This document shows, in pieces, positions 9,620-18,746 of a stretch of DNA of 64,000 bases (its first letter is position 1; each line of letters opens with the position of its first letter). The position numbers and the translations under genes were made by a program. A model generated the notes under the pieces. The model ran no database searches, was not told the DNA's origin, and saw only the letters and a program-made list of their open reading frames with translations. The DNA is taken from assembly GCF_030440425.1 (NCBI RefSeq), contig NZ_CP098023.1, positions 1,663,501 through 1,727,500 on the forward strand. The letters are read 5' to 3'. The DNA comes from Microbulbifer sp. MI-G. Its GTDB lineage: Bacteria > Pseudomonadota > Gammaproteobacteria > Pseudomonadales > Cellvibrionaceae.

Positions 9620-9741
9620 CGTGTTGGCGGCTTTTGTTCGATACCTCGCCCCTATCCAGTGCCAGCAGGTTTCTGTAAGCGGTCGTTAGATGGATCGAGA
9701 TCAGGCATAATTCTGCACAACAAGGCTTATAGGACTACACC

Positions 9742-11514
9742 ATGCAATTCTCCTCCCTCTGGCGCCGTCTCGGCCTGATTGTTGCTGTCAGTGGCGCACT
9801 CACCGCCTGTCGCCAAGGCGACCCCGACGTGACCGGGAAGCAGGCAGCGGAACCAGCCGCTACCCATACGGGTCACCAGCACCCTGTGGGGAGCACCACC
9901 GGCTCCAGCTCTGATCAGGTTGAGCAGGCCCAGGTTGATGCCATAGCCGCAGATCTGCACAAGCATATCGCGGTTCTCGCTTCTGACCAGTTCGAGGGAC
10001 GTGCCCCCGCCACACCGGGTGAATTGCTTACCGTCAACTATCTGGCAGAACAATTTAAAGCCCTGGGGCTGACGCCCGGCGCCATGGATGCAAAGGGCCA
10101 GCCGAGCTGGTTCCAGCAGGTACCCATCGTAGAGATGCAGATCGAATCCACTCCCCTCCGCATTGTGGGCGCGGGTGCCGAGCAGGTGTTGCAGCCAGTC
10201 ACTGACATGGTGGCTTTCACTCAGCGCCAGATCCCTGCATCCGCCCTGGAGAACAGCGAATTGGTCTTTGTCGGCTATGGCATTGTTGCCCCCGAGAATG
10301 ACTGGAATGACTACTCGGGGCTGGACATGTCCGGCAAGACCGCCGTTATTTTGGTCAATGACCCGGGCTATGCCAGCAAGGATGCGACTCTCTTCAATGG
10401 CAACGCCATGACTTACTATGGGCGCTGGAGTTATAAATTTGAGGAAGCCGCCCGTCAGGGTGCCGATGGTGCCATCATTATTCACGAGACCGGGGCCGCC
10501 GGTTATCCGTGGGCAGTGGTCAGCGGTTCCTGGTCGGGTACGCAAATCAGCTTGGAAGCCGACGATCGCAATGCCGATCGCGTAGCGGTGGAGGCCTGGA
10601 TAACCAACAATGCAGCGGGGGCGCTGTTTCGCGCTGCCGGATTGGATCTGCAAACAGAGATGGCCGCGGCGAAAACCCGTGGTTTCAAGCCGAAGCTGCT
10701 CGGCCTCAAGGCCAATATCCGGCTGCAAAACAGTCTGCAAACCACCAGTTCCCGCAACGTGGTGGCCAAGTTGCCTGGCGGGAAACGACCGGATGAAGTG
10801 ATTGTGTACACCGCGCACTGGGATCACCTGGGTGTAAACAGCAATGTTAAAGGCGAAGACCAGATCTTCAACGGCGCTGTGGACAATGCCACAGGAACCG
10901 CCGGGTTGCTGGCCATGGCTGCCCAGGCGGTAAAACTTGAACGCCCCGATCGCTCACTGGTTTTCGTTGCGGTCACCGCTGAGGAATCCGGCCTGCTCGG
11001 CTCCGGATATTATGCGGAGCACCCCGTTGCACCCCTGGAGAAAACGGTTGCGGGCATAAACTTTGATGCTATGAATGTGCTCGGGCCAGCCCGGGATATT
11101 ATTGTTATTGGCTCCGGCAGCAGTGAATTGGAGCCTTTGCTGGAGGCCGCTGCAAAGGCGCAGGGCCGTTACCTGGTTCCTGAGGAACACCCCGAGCGCG
11201 GTTATTTTTACCGTTCGGATCATTTCAGCCTGGCGAAGAAAGGCGTTCCCATGCTCTATTTTGATTCCGGCACCGATAACCTGGAGCACGGTCGCCAATG
11301 GGCTCGGCGCAAAGGCGAGGAATATCTCAGCGATCACTATCACAAGCCGGGTGATGCCTATGATCCGGCGTGGAATTTAAAGGGGGCAGCCATGGACCTG
11401 CAGTTGGGGCTGCAACTGGGACTGGTGTTGGCCAACAGCCAGGATTGGCCCAACTGGTATCCGGGCAATGAGTTTCGCGCAATCCGTGATGCGAGTGCCG
11501 GTGCCAGAAAGTAG
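9742..11514 (+). CDS. M28 family aminopeptidase lipoprotein with PA domain
   Basis: Zinc aminopeptidase of 590 residues, exported and lipid-anchored: signal peptide then lipobox LTAC (Cys23). A protease-associated insert lies at about residues 150-300 (LVFVGYGIVAPENDWNDYSG, GKTAVILVNDPG). The M28 catalytic set is complete: His359 and Asp361 (TAHWDHLG), bridging Asp381 (GAVDNATG), Glu414/Glu415 (TAEESGLLGS), Asp442 (NFDAMNV) and His494 (RSDHFSLAKKG). It probably frees N-terminal amino acids from peptides at the cell surface or in the periplasm. It follows the M14 gene by 120 bases on the same strand but need not be co-transcribed. Confidence 0.93.
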   Translation: MQFSSLWRRLGLIVAVSGALTACRQGDPDVTGKQAAEPAATHTGHQHPVGSTTGSSSDQVEQAQVDAIAADLHKHIAVLASDQFEGRAPATPGELLTVNYLAEQFKALGLTPGAMDAKGQPSWFQQVPIVEMQIESTPLRIVGAGAEQVLQPVTDMVAFTQRQIPASALENSELVFVGYGIVAPENDWNDYSGLDMSGKTAVILVNDPGYASKDATLFNGNAMTYYGRWSYKFEEAARQGADGAIIIHETGAAGYPWAVVSGSWSGTQISLEADDRNADRVAVEAWITNNAAGALFRAAGLDLQTEMAAAKTRGFKPKLLGLKANIRLQNSLQTTSSRNVVAKLPGGKRPDEVIVYTAHWDHLGVNSNVKGEDQIFNGAVDNATGTAGLLAMAAQAVKLERPDRSLVFVAVTAEESGLLGSGYYAEHPVAPLEKTVAGINFDAMNVLGPARDIIVIGSGSSELEPLLEAAAKAQGRYLVPEEHPERGYFYRSDHFSLAKKGVPMLYFDSGTDNLEHGRQWARRKGEEYLSDHYHKPGDAYDPAWNLKGAAMDLQLGLQLGLVLANSQDWPNWYPGNEFRAIRDASAGARK

Positions 11515-11549
11515 TTCCGGCGGGTGATTCCGTAATTGTCCCTCCCGCA

Positions 11550-11576
11550 GCAGCGGTACGGTTTTTGTACCGCTGC
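11550..11576 (+). terminator. Hairpin after M28 gene
   Basis: Perfect 10-bp stem (GCAGCGGTAC at 11550-11559, GTACCGCTGC at 11567-11576) 35 bases past the stop codon. The T-run lies in the loop rather than after the stem, so it is not a textbook intrinsic terminator, though position and strength suggest transcript end protection or termination. Confidence 0.5.
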
Positions 11577-11824
11577 AATCCCATCCGTGTGTACCAGCGG
11601 CGTTGCCTGCGTTTCCTTCCCATTGCATTTGGCAAACAAAAACAGATCCCGATCTTTCTCCGACAGTTCTGGTTTAAGAAATCAAAAAGGCAGCCTCCGC
11701 TAATAGTAGGAATTGGCTGGCTGAGAGCGACAGCCCCCACACATCGTATTAAATACTGCATGCCAGGACTTTTGTCTTCTGGACAGTAATTGATAGCAAA
11801 AAACATCTCAACAATATTGCAAGT

Positions 11825-11843
11825 GATAACTATTACCATTAGT
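11825..11843. promoter_or_regulatory. Candidate Fur box
   Basis: GATAACTATTACCATTAGT matches 13 of 19 positions of the classical Fur consensus GATAATGATAATCATTATC. It lies 72 bases before the start of a TonB-dependent siderophore receptor, the expected place for iron-dependent repression. Promoter boxes were not assigned. Confidence 0.6.
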
Positions 11844-11914
11844 ATCCGCAGGATTCGCGACCGCGGACACCAGCTGTGGTCAATATACGTCTTATTGAGT
11901 ATTGAGGGATCTCC

Positions 11915-14149
11915 ATGGGTACCGCTCGAAACCAAGGTTTATGCCAGACTCTTTCTCCTGCTGTGGCTGGTCTCCACCGCTCCCTATTGGCCCTTGCAGT
12001 TGCTGTCGGCGGCGCTAATGCGGTGTTTGCAGCCGAAGAGAGACGTGAGCGTCTGGAGGAAGTCCAGGTTACCGGTCAGCTGAATCTGTCCCGGCAGACT
12101 TCTATTGGCAAGCTGGATATCCCGGTCGATGAGACGCCTTTTTCTATCACACTGCGCGATAAAGCGTTCTTTGATGCTACCGGCTCCAAGTCTGTGCAGG
12201 ATGTGCTGCAATATTCAGCCGGTGTGAATGGCGGCTTGTTTGGTGTGGATGCCCGTGGCGATTGGTCCTCGGTGCGCGGTGTGGACCCTGTGATGTTTAT
12301 TGATGGGTTGCAGTCGATTTTTGGCAGCTATACCAGTTCCCGTGCCAATCTGTATGCCTTTGAACGGGTGGAAATCCTCAAAGGGCCTTCCTCTGTGCTC
12401 TACGGCCAGGGCTCTACAGGCGGGATTGTCAATCTGGTTTCCAAGCGCCCCCAGAGCGAATTTGGCGGTGAGCTAGTGGTGCAGGGTGGTGACTACAACC
12501 GCAAAGTGATTGCCGGTGATGTCACCGGTGTGCTGGACAGTGAAGGCAAATGGCTCTACCGCGTAGTGGGGTATGCCCGTGATGCCGATGCCCAGGTGGA
12601 TCATGTAGAGGATAACAGCACTTTGTTTATGCCTTCTATCTCTTGGCGTCCCAGTGCGGATACGGAAGTAACCTTCCTGGCGAGTTATCAGAAAGACGAG
12701 ACTGGTACGACTGCCGCATTTTTACCCTGGGGGGGTACGCGTATTGAGAATGAAAATGGCGATATACCGACGGATGTTTTTCTGAGTGAGCCAGGCTGGG
12801 ATAAGTATGATACAGATCAAATCGCTTATAGTTTGTGGCTGGATCATCGATTGAGCGAAAACTGGGGTGTTAACGCGAGTCTGCGTTATTCAGAGGGAGA
12901 GGTTGACTATAACTCAATGTACGCGGACTTTGCTTTAGAGCTTCGCCTGGAGAAAAATATCAGAGAAGTGTCACGTACGGTGTACATGAAAGATGCTAGC
13001 AGTGACTTGCTGATTTTTGACTTACGCTTATTTGGGGAGATCTCTACCGGTCCCTTTGAGCATCAGATTTCTTTTGGCCTAGATAATCAGGATGCACAGA
13101 TTGACGACCGCACATTCAGGGGGTCTGGCCTTGGTGGTTTTATTGATATTTTTGACCCCGCATACGGGTTTGTACCTGAGGGTCTGGAAGGGCTGGCGAG
13201 GGATGAAACTATTACTGATACAGAGCAGCTTGGTTTCTACTTTCAGGATCAGGTAGTGCTTGGGAATTTTATTTTTAACGCAGGGATACGTAGTGATAGA
13301 ACCAGTTCCCGAGTAAAGAGTAATAATCCCGGAACAGATGATGCACGCAAGAAAGCTCGCGCAGTTACTAAACGCTTTGGCGTGATGTATGCATTTGACA
13401 GTGGTGTTTCTCCCTATATCAGTTATTCTGAATCCTTTGAGCCTGTGGTGTCAGACCCCAGTGGGCTGGGCCGCTCACTTAAACCGGTTGAGGGTGAGCA
13501 GGTGGAAGCTGGGCTCAAGTTCCAGCCTGAAGGCACTAATTTGTTGGTTACTGCCTCTGTTTTTGACATTATACAGAAGAACCGTCTCACTCCAGGACAG
13601 GAGAATATATTCGTACAAACCGGCGAGGTAAAAATTGACGGGGCAGAGCTGGAAGCAAGCGGTCAGTGGGGCAATTTAACTCTGGCTGCAAACTACAGTA
13701 ATCTCGATACTGAAATTACTGAAAGTGGAATTTATTATGAGGTTGGCACCGAATTGGAAGCTGTACCTGAAAAGCAATTTTCACTTTGGGGGGAGTACAA
13801 CTTCAGTGATTGGGTGCCGGGTCTGAGTTTAGGCCTGGGCGCACGGTATGTTGGGGAAAGCTACACGGGGATAGATAAAACCCATATAATCGTGGTTTCA
13901 AATCCCTTCATCGCTAATAGCCCGGCCTCACTTGCTTATTACAACAGTATTTTTGCAGAGTTTCCCACTGATAATCCGTCTTACACCCTGTACGACGCAA
14001 CCATCGGCTACACTCTGGAAAGCTGGAAATTCCAGTTGAATGTAAAAAACCTGACCGATGAAATCCACACCACCTCTTGCCTGAGCCGTGGGGACTGTTT
14101 TTACGGTGAACGCCGCTATGTTACGGCTGAAGCGCGTTACACTTTCTGA
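11915..14149 (+). CDS. TonB-dependent siderophore receptor
   Basis: Outer-membrane ferric-siderophore receptor of 744 residues. Signal peptide with cleavage near residues 39-40, then a TonB-box-like EEVQVTG, a plug domain (SVQDVLQYSAGV, VEILKGPSSVLYGQGSTGGIVNLVSKRP) and a 22-strand barrel ending in the expected terminal aromatic (EARYTF). The plug signatures are those of the hydroxamate/ferrichrome-type group, but the ligand is not certain. GAGGGA precedes the ATG. The probable operon continues with a small membrane protein and a PepSY protein. By eye the barrel-coding middle is AT-richer than both ends of the gene, which suggests a mosaic origin. Confidence 0.93.
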   Translation: MGTARNQGLCQTLSPAVAGLHRSLLALAVAVGGANAVFAAEERRERLEEVQVTGQLNLSRQTSIGKLDIPVDETPFSITLRDKAFFDATGSKSVQDVLQYSAGVNGGLFGVDARGDWSSVRGVDPVMFIDGLQSIFGSYTSSRANLYAFERVEILKGPSSVLYGQGSTGGIVNLVSKRPQSEFGGELVVQGGDYNRKVIAGDVTGVLDSEGKWLYRVVGYARDADAQVDHVEDNSTLFMPSISWRPSADTEVTFLASYQKDETGTTAAFLPWGGTRIENENGDIPTDVFLSEPGWDKYDTDQIAYSLWLDHRLSENWGVNASLRYSEGEVDYNSMYADFALELRLEKNIREVSRTVYMKDASSDLLIFDLRLFGEISTGPFEHQISFGLDNQDAQIDDRTFRGSGLGGFIDIFDPAYGFVPEGLEGLARDETITDTEQLGFYFQDQVVLGNFIFNAGIRSDRTSSRVKSNNPGTDDARKKARAVTKRFGVMYAFDSGVSPYISYSESFEPVVSDPSGLGRSLKPVEGEQVEAGLKFQPEGTNLLVTASVFDIIQKNRLTPGQENIFVQTGEVKIDGAELEASGQWGNLTLAANYSNLDTEITESGIYYEVGTELEAVPEKQFSLWGEYNFSDWVPGLSLGLGARYVGESYTGIDKTHIIVVSNPFIANSPASLAYYNSIFAEFPTDNPSYTLYDATIGYTLESWKFQLNVKNLTDEIHTTSCLSRGDCFYGERRYVTAEARYTF

Positions 14150-14410
14150 ATCTGATTCTTGCTAAGTATTTGCCGGCAGTGCGTGGGTGAAGGCAAGTGC
14201 CTCCGCCCTTTTACCATTAATCCGGCGATCTGACAGGGCCTGCAAACCCTGTGTGATCGCTGTCCTTGCAATACAGGCGCCGCTGGGCGACATTGCGGGA
14301 GTGTTCGAGGTGTGTCGGCCCGGAGCCCAGTAACAACTGGCCTCAGGCTGGACAAGCTGTCTATTCAGGGAAATTCATCGAGCGAGCCAAAGACTTTCTT
14401 TGTGGTATTT

Positions 14411-14983
14411 ATGCCAAATACAATCTACACCATCGCTGGGCTGGCCAGCCTCAGCGCCCTCGCCGGCATAATCTGTTTGTACAGGGCCTGGTTGCACACC
14501 GGTGTACAGCCAGTGCGCCGCTGGCTCGGTTGGGCATTGATGGGGGTTTCCGCCGGGGGCTGGAGTTCGGTGGTCGGTGTTGAGTATGGGATCAGTATTG
14601 CCACCCTGATCGTTATATTGGGGGTCTTTGTCGTGATTGCGCTGAACGGAGACTGGCCCAGTGGCCCGCTTAGACAGGACAAGCAGAGAGCGACAGCCAG
14701 CGCTGCTCCCAGGGCTACGTATGTAATAGGGCTGCGTGGCATTGCGAGATGCCTAGTGGTGGTTATTTTGCCGGCGGTGAGCGGCGTGTCTGCAGGGCTG
14801 TTGTTCTTTGGTGTAGCCAATCTGGTCGACAGCAGTCGCCTGATTGGTGCGGGATTTGTTGCCATCGCCGTCTGGACCCTGGCGGTTGTCTGGTGTTGTG
14901 CCGATCGGAAACTGCTGCGCCCGAGTGCAGCCCTGGTGCTGTTTTCAGCGGCGAGCGGCCTGTATCTGTTGCCTGCTGCATAA
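14411..14983 (+). CDS. Small multi-pass membrane protein of iron-uptake unit
   Basis: Membrane protein of 190 residues with about six hydrophobic segments and few charged residues between them. No family is recognised with confidence. It lies between the siderophore receptor and the PepSY protein, all on one strand, and similar small membrane proteins often accompany PepSY reductase-like proteins, so a role in siderophore iron release or transport is inferred only from context. The ATG at 14411 begins just before the first membrane helix (MPNTIYTIAGLASLSALAG); an upstream in-frame extension to 14312 looks non-coding. Confidence 0.65.
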   Translation: MPNTIYTIAGLASLSALAGIICLYRAWLHTGVQPVRRWLGWALMGVSAGGWSSVVGVEYGISIATLIVILGVFVVIALNGDWPSGPLRQDKQRATASAAPRATYVIGLRGIARCLVVVILPAVSGVSAGLLFFGVANLVDSSRLIGAGFVAIAVWTLAVVWCCADRKLLRPSAALVLFSAASGLYLLPAA

Positions 14984-15023
14984 GCAGGTGTGCAGTGCCC
15001 GTGCTATGGAATAGGAAGGTATC

Positions 15024-16532
15024 GTGAAATTCTCCCTCAAACCCTCACCAGCCTTTGTGCGCGATATGACCGATGGGCATTCGGTTCTGGGACTGGCACT
15101 GTCCACACTGCTGTACATTGTGTGCGTCAGCGGCACCCTGGCGGTTTTCTACAATGAATTTGAGCGCTGGGAGCAGGCTTCCGAACTGGAAACCCTGGCG
15201 GTCAGGCCCGCTGTGTATGCAACCGCCACAGAGCAGGCCACCGCCCTGGCGAGCGCACAGGGAGAAAAATTCAATTCAGTCACCTTTACCATTCCCAACT
15301 CGGATATGCCGAGATTGGTTGTGCGGGTTGGCAAAATTGAACGGTATCTGGGGGAGGATGGCTCGCTGCAGGGTGCAGTTTCCCACGACTGGACCCACTT
15401 TCTCACCTACCTGCACTTTGCCCTGAATCTGCCGGTGGTACTGGGAGTGCCACTGGTGGGATTGATCGGTGTGTTGATGACCGCGCTGATCCTGTCCGGT
15501 TTGCTGGCGCACCCCAAAATTCTCAAGGATGCCTTCTCTTTCCGTATGGCGGGTTCCAGGCGCTTACAGCAGGTGGACCTGCACAACCGTCTGGGTGTCT
15601 GGGCCGCACCTTTCCATCTGGCCATTGCTGTCACCGGAGCCTTCATTGGTCTGTCACAGGTGGTGGCTTTTGCGATTGCGGGGCTCTTCTTCGGTGGCGA
15701 TGTGGAGAAGGTGGAAGCGATGCTGTATAGGGAAAAGGTTGCGATTGCGCAAGATGCCGGGCAGGTGCCGCTGCCGGACTTTGAAATGATTCTTGCGGAG
15801 ATGTCGCGGCTGGCACCGGGCCATGAGCAGAATCGTTTGCGCATATTTCATCCTGGCCGCGAAGGGCAGATGGTAGAGATAGTCACCCGGGTTCCCGGGC
15901 GCCTGGTGTGGGGAGAGCGTTATCGGTTCGACACCCAGGGGCGGTTGGTGCACAAAGAGGGTTGGTCTGAAGGGGAGGCCGGTAAACAGGTGTACGCTTC
16001 TAATTTTCGTTTGCACTTCGGTCATTTCTCCGGCTTCCCGGTAAAAATCGCCTACTTCCTGCTGGGGGTCGGCATGTGTGTGCTGGTGGTTTCCGGCATT
16101 AATATCTGGCTGATACGCAAGCGCCAGAGAGGTGCACCTGCGATGCGCCTGGAGCGTGTGTGGATGGCCCAGGTGTGGGGAATACCGTTTGCCATCGCCT
16201 TAAGCGCTGTGGCGTACCTGGTCTTTGCTGTGTCTGCGGTACAGGTGTTTTGGTTGACCACCGCTGTTTTGAGTGTAGTTGCTGCATTTTCTGGCACAGT
16301 GGCAGGGTGGTCCATGCTGCTCAGAGGGGCCACCATTGTCGCTTGCCTGCTGGTGGTGATCGCACATGTCTCTATTTTTGGAGCAGATGCCTTTGTGCGC
16401 GCTTCACTGGTGGCCAACGCTGTGTGGTTGTTAATGGCAGCCGGTATCGCCGCCTCCTGCTTGTATACCTGGGCACGTCGTCGCACGTGCAATTTTGCCC
16501 CCTCAGTCAGGGGGGCTGTCAGTAGCAGCTAG
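15024..16532 (+). CDS. PepSY-associated membrane protein (ferric-siderophore reductase-like)
   Basis: Inner-membrane protein of 502 residues of the PepSY-associated TM helix family. A first helix (ALSTLLYIVCVSGTLAVF) is followed by a periplasmic PepSY region, a pair of helices around residue 150 (HFLTYLHFALNLPVVLGVPLV), a second periplasmic domain and several C-terminal helices. His residues near membrane ends (DWTHFLTYLHF, DLHNRLGVWAAPFHLAIA) are the typical family positions thought to bind heme. Relatives next to TonB receptors (FoxB/FpvG type) help reduce siderophore-bound iron; this is inferred here from gene order. GTG start with TAGGAAGG upstream. Confidence 0.85.
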   Translation: MKFSLKPSPAFVRDMTDGHSVLGLALSTLLYIVCVSGTLAVFYNEFERWEQASELETLAVRPAVYATATEQATALASAQGEKFNSVTFTIPNSDMPRLVVRVGKIERYLGEDGSLQGAVSHDWTHFLTYLHFALNLPVVLGVPLVGLIGVLMTALILSGLLAHPKILKDAFSFRMAGSRRLQQVDLHNRLGVWAAPFHLAIAVTGAFIGLSQVVAFAIAGLFFGGDVEKVEAMLYREKVAIAQDAGQVPLPDFEMILAEMSRLAPGHEQNRLRIFHPGREGQMVEIVTRVPGRLVWGERYRFDTQGRLVHKEGWSEGEAGKQVYASNFRLHFGHFSGFPVKIAYFLLGVGMCVLVVSGINIWLIRKRQRGAPAMRLERVWMAQVWGIPFAIALSAVAYLVFAVSAVQVFWLTTAVLSVVAAFSGTVAGWSMLLRGATIVACLLVVIAHVSIFGADAFVRASLVANAVWLLMAAGIAASCLYTWARRRTCNFAPSVRGAVSSS

Positions 16533-16555
16533 TCATTGAGCACGGCTGGTATCCA

Positions 16556-17014
16556 TCAGGGTGCCGGGCGCAGCATTTCTATATGGGGTATGCCGTCCTC
16601 CTCGTAGGGAGGCGATACCTGCTCGAAACCGAATCCAGTATAAAACCGGCTGAGGTGCTGCTGGGCGGAAATACGAATGGCCGTTTTGGGATACTCGCTC
16701 AGGGTGTGTTGCACGGCCCGGTCCATCAGTGCTTTGCCGAGTCCGGCACCGCGGCTGGGTTCCGTGGTGAGTACCCGCCCGATGGCGGGCTCCCGATACT
16801 TCCTGCCCGGAAACAAGACGCGCAGGTAGGCCATCAACTGTGGGGTTTTGTGGTTAGTGCTCCAGCAGGTCAGGTGCCAGGCGAACTGGTCTTTGCCATC
16901 GGCATCCTGATAGGGGCAGTGCTGTTCTACGGTAAAGACCTGCTGGCGGGCCCGCAGTATTTCATAGAGCTGGTCGATTGAGAGTTCCCTAAAGCGGTAC
17001 CATTGCCACTGCAT
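16556..17014 (-). CDS. elaA: ElaA-family GNAT acetyltransferase
   Basis: Protein of 152 residues of the GNAT acetyltransferase fold, ElaA subgroup. Visible markers are the N-terminal LYEILRARQQVFTVEQHCPY, DADGKDQFAWHL, the acetyl-CoA loop GRVLTTEPSRGAGLGKALMD and the closing HLSRFYTGFGFEQVSPPYEEDGIPH. Acetyl-CoA is bound by the R-G-x-G-L-G-K-A loop. The physiological acceptor of ElaA is not known. It converges with the PepSY gene and starts at an ATG with GGTG upstream. The family call is secure, the function is not. Confidence 0.9.
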   Translation of the reverse strand: MQWQWYRFRELSIDQLYEILRARQQVFTVEQHCPYQDADGKDQFAWHLTCWSTNHKTPQLMAYLRVLFPGRKYREPAIGRVLTTEPSRGAGLGKALMDRAVQHTLSEYPKTAIRISAQQHLSRFYTGFGFEQVSPPYEEDGIPHIEMLRPAP

Positions 17015-17250
17015 CTGGTTTCACCCTGTGTTTTTGCAAGTTGTTTTGCTCAAGTCGTGCAGCCTGTGTGGATGCTTTGGTCGACAACTTGAATCGCTGG
17101 TGTTAATTAAACGCGCGACAAGAGGAGTGTAAAGCTCCCTGCATAGCCCAACCAAGGTTTCGGCTTTGGTGGGCGGAAGAAAAAAAGTGACTGGTTGCAT
17201 CGCCAAAATCGAAGCGGCGTTTGCATTGGTCGAAGAGGACAGACAGCGCA

Positions 17251-17970
17251 TTAATCAGAAATTGTGGCAGTGGGCGCACGAGCGAAAGTGCCGTGCTTGA
17301 GATAGTGGAGAACCTGGGTAATAACCCTTCTGTCTTTCATCATAAATACGTGGGTAACCGGCATTTCCAGGTGATCATTCATCCCCTCCAGCTTGGTACT
17401 GGAGACCGAGACTTTTCCATCATCCATGTCCGGAATCAGCTGTGACAGTATCAGGTTGATACTGCGGGTGCCGGCAATGATGCCCACATCGAAGTTTGCA
17501 CGCCCCAGCTTGTTGGGAACACTCAGGGCACCGGTGCCCAGTTGTAAGCCGGCATCACCAAAGACAAATTGAAAACCCGGGAAATGGCCGAGTTTGTCCA
17601 CCACTTCACTGCCTCTGTTAGGCGGCCCCAGCATGACCACACGGTTCAGGTTTTCAACTCCCGCCTGACTCAGATACTGACGGACAAGAATTCCGCCCAA
17701 AGAGTGAGTGACAAAATTGACTTCGTCCTGATCGGCACAGGTTTCCAGTGCCGGAGTGATGGCTTTGCCGGCAAGCTCTTCAATGGGGAATTTTGTGGAG
17801 GGATAGTTTACGTTGACGGTTTTGTAGCCTGCGGCGCTGATTGCCTGCGCCAATCTGGCCATGGAGGCGTCGGACTTGGCTAGGCCATGCAAAAGAATCA
17901 CACAGGCAGAATGGGCACTCACCGACAGGGTGCTCAGAGAGAGTGCCAGGGCGACAATCAGTTTTTTCAT
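17251..17970 (-). CDS. Exported alpha/beta hydrolase (lipase/esterase-like)
   Basis: Alpha/beta-hydrolase of 239 residues with signal peptide (MKKLIVALALSLSTLSVSA). After processing comes CVILLHGLAKSD, the oxyanion strand typical of lipase-like triacylglycerol hydrolases. The nucleophile elbow is THSLGG, with Ser followed by Leu-Gly-Gly. A later loop, MLGPPNRGSEVVDKLG, is shared with the lipase class-2/EstA-like group. A catalytic His probably lies in the GMNDHLEMPVTH region. Substrate unknown; ester bonds are likely. The ATG at 17970 was preferred over one six codons upstream because it begins the signal peptide. Confidence 0.85.
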   Translation of the reverse strand: MKKLIVALALSLSTLSVSAHSACVILLHGLAKSDASMARLAQAISAAGYKTVNVNYPSTKFPIEELAGKAITPALETCADQDEVNFVTHSLGGILVRQYLSQAGVENLNRVVMLGPPNRGSEVVDKLGHFPGFQFVFGDAGLQLGTGALSVPNKLGRANFDVGIIAGTRSINLILSQLIPDMDDGKVSVSSTKLEGMNDHLEMPVTHVFMMKDRRVITQVLHYLKHGTFARAPTATISD

Positions 17971-18069
17971 TGGCTTCGTTTCAATCATGCGGTTGTCAGA
18001 AGCAGTATGCTGTCCCCTCAGGAAAATGCCAAGCGCGCCAGTGATCAGCCTAAGCCGGTTGGCAAAGAG

Positions 18070-18606
18070 CTAGCAGTATTGTTGAAGTAACTCCGCCATC
18101 TGCTCTGGTCTATCTGGAGTGACTACCAGGGTTCTTGTGGGAAAACGCAACACCACGGCCTTATCGTGATTTGTGGCAAAAGCCCTGTAACGCCCCAGCG
18201 CCTTGTTCTGGAACAGCCCGATATAACCAAACAGCCCCCCATTGCCAAATAGGCGTACCGATCCTTGCATTGCGGAGGGATTTGCCTGGGCTTCGGTCAA
18301 ACCGTCCAGGGGAATGGCGGTTTTCCAGCCGGGACGGAGAATCAGTAGGATATTGTTGCGGATAGTGTAGCCGCGAATGGCAAACAGGGCGCAGAGCAGC
18401 AGTATGCCCAGCGGCAGGGCAATGGCGATGCTATAGAGGGTGGAGGGAGATTCTGGAATCTTTAGTGTCAGGATAAGGGGGATCGCCAGTAGTAAAGCCG
18501 TACTCAGTGCAGTGGTCAATTTGAGCTGGCGATTCCAGGGCGCATGAAAAACAGTGGAATACATAGAGGTTTTTTGAAAGATGGGTAGCCAGGGTATTGC
18601 AATCAT
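18070..18606 (-). CDS. Membrane-anchored PH-domain-like protein
   Basis: Protein of 178 residues with two adjacent membrane helices (LTTALSTALLLAIPLILTL and IAIALPLGILLLCALFAI) and a soluble C-terminal domain. That domain (GYTIRNNILLILRPGWKTAIPL, GNGGLFGYIGLFQNKALGRYRAFATN, VLRFPTRTLVVTPDRPEQ) resembles the bacterial PH-like domain seen in many small membrane proteins. Function unknown. AAGGAG lies about 12 bases before the chosen ATG; a second in-frame ATG at 18564 is possible. It is divergent from the patatin gene. Confidence 0.7.
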   Translation of the reverse strand: MIAIPWLPIFQKTSMYSTVFHAPWNRQLKLTTALSTALLLAIPLILTLKIPESPSTLYSIAIALPLGILLLCALFAIRGYTIRNNILLILRPGWKTAIPLDGLTEAQANPSAMQGSVRLFGNGGLFGYIGLFQNKALGRYRAFATNHDKAVVLRFPTRTLVVTPDRPEQMAELLQQYC

Positions 18607-18746
18607 AGTGCTGTTGAACTCCTTTTGGCAAAAGTGCTGTGCCGTAGTCGGGAAGTGGGAAAGGGTGCTGGCCTTCCTGCCTCTGGGCTGGACAGGGGGG
18701 GTACAGGGGCATAGTGCAAATGCACAGTGATAGCGGTGGTGAATCT

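Larger units (their letters stand above)
11515..11914. other. Intergenic region with hairpin and Fur-like box
   Basis: 400 bases between the M28 gene and the TonB receptor. It holds a hairpin 35 bases after the M28 stop and a Fur-box-like sequence 72 bases before the receptor start, both listed separately. The rest shows no gene. Confidence 0.5.

Noticed and set aside
17146..17174. Imperfect hairpin downstream of the esterase gene
   Set aside because: The stem has a mismatch and no T-run follows on the minus strand, so calling a terminator would be weak.
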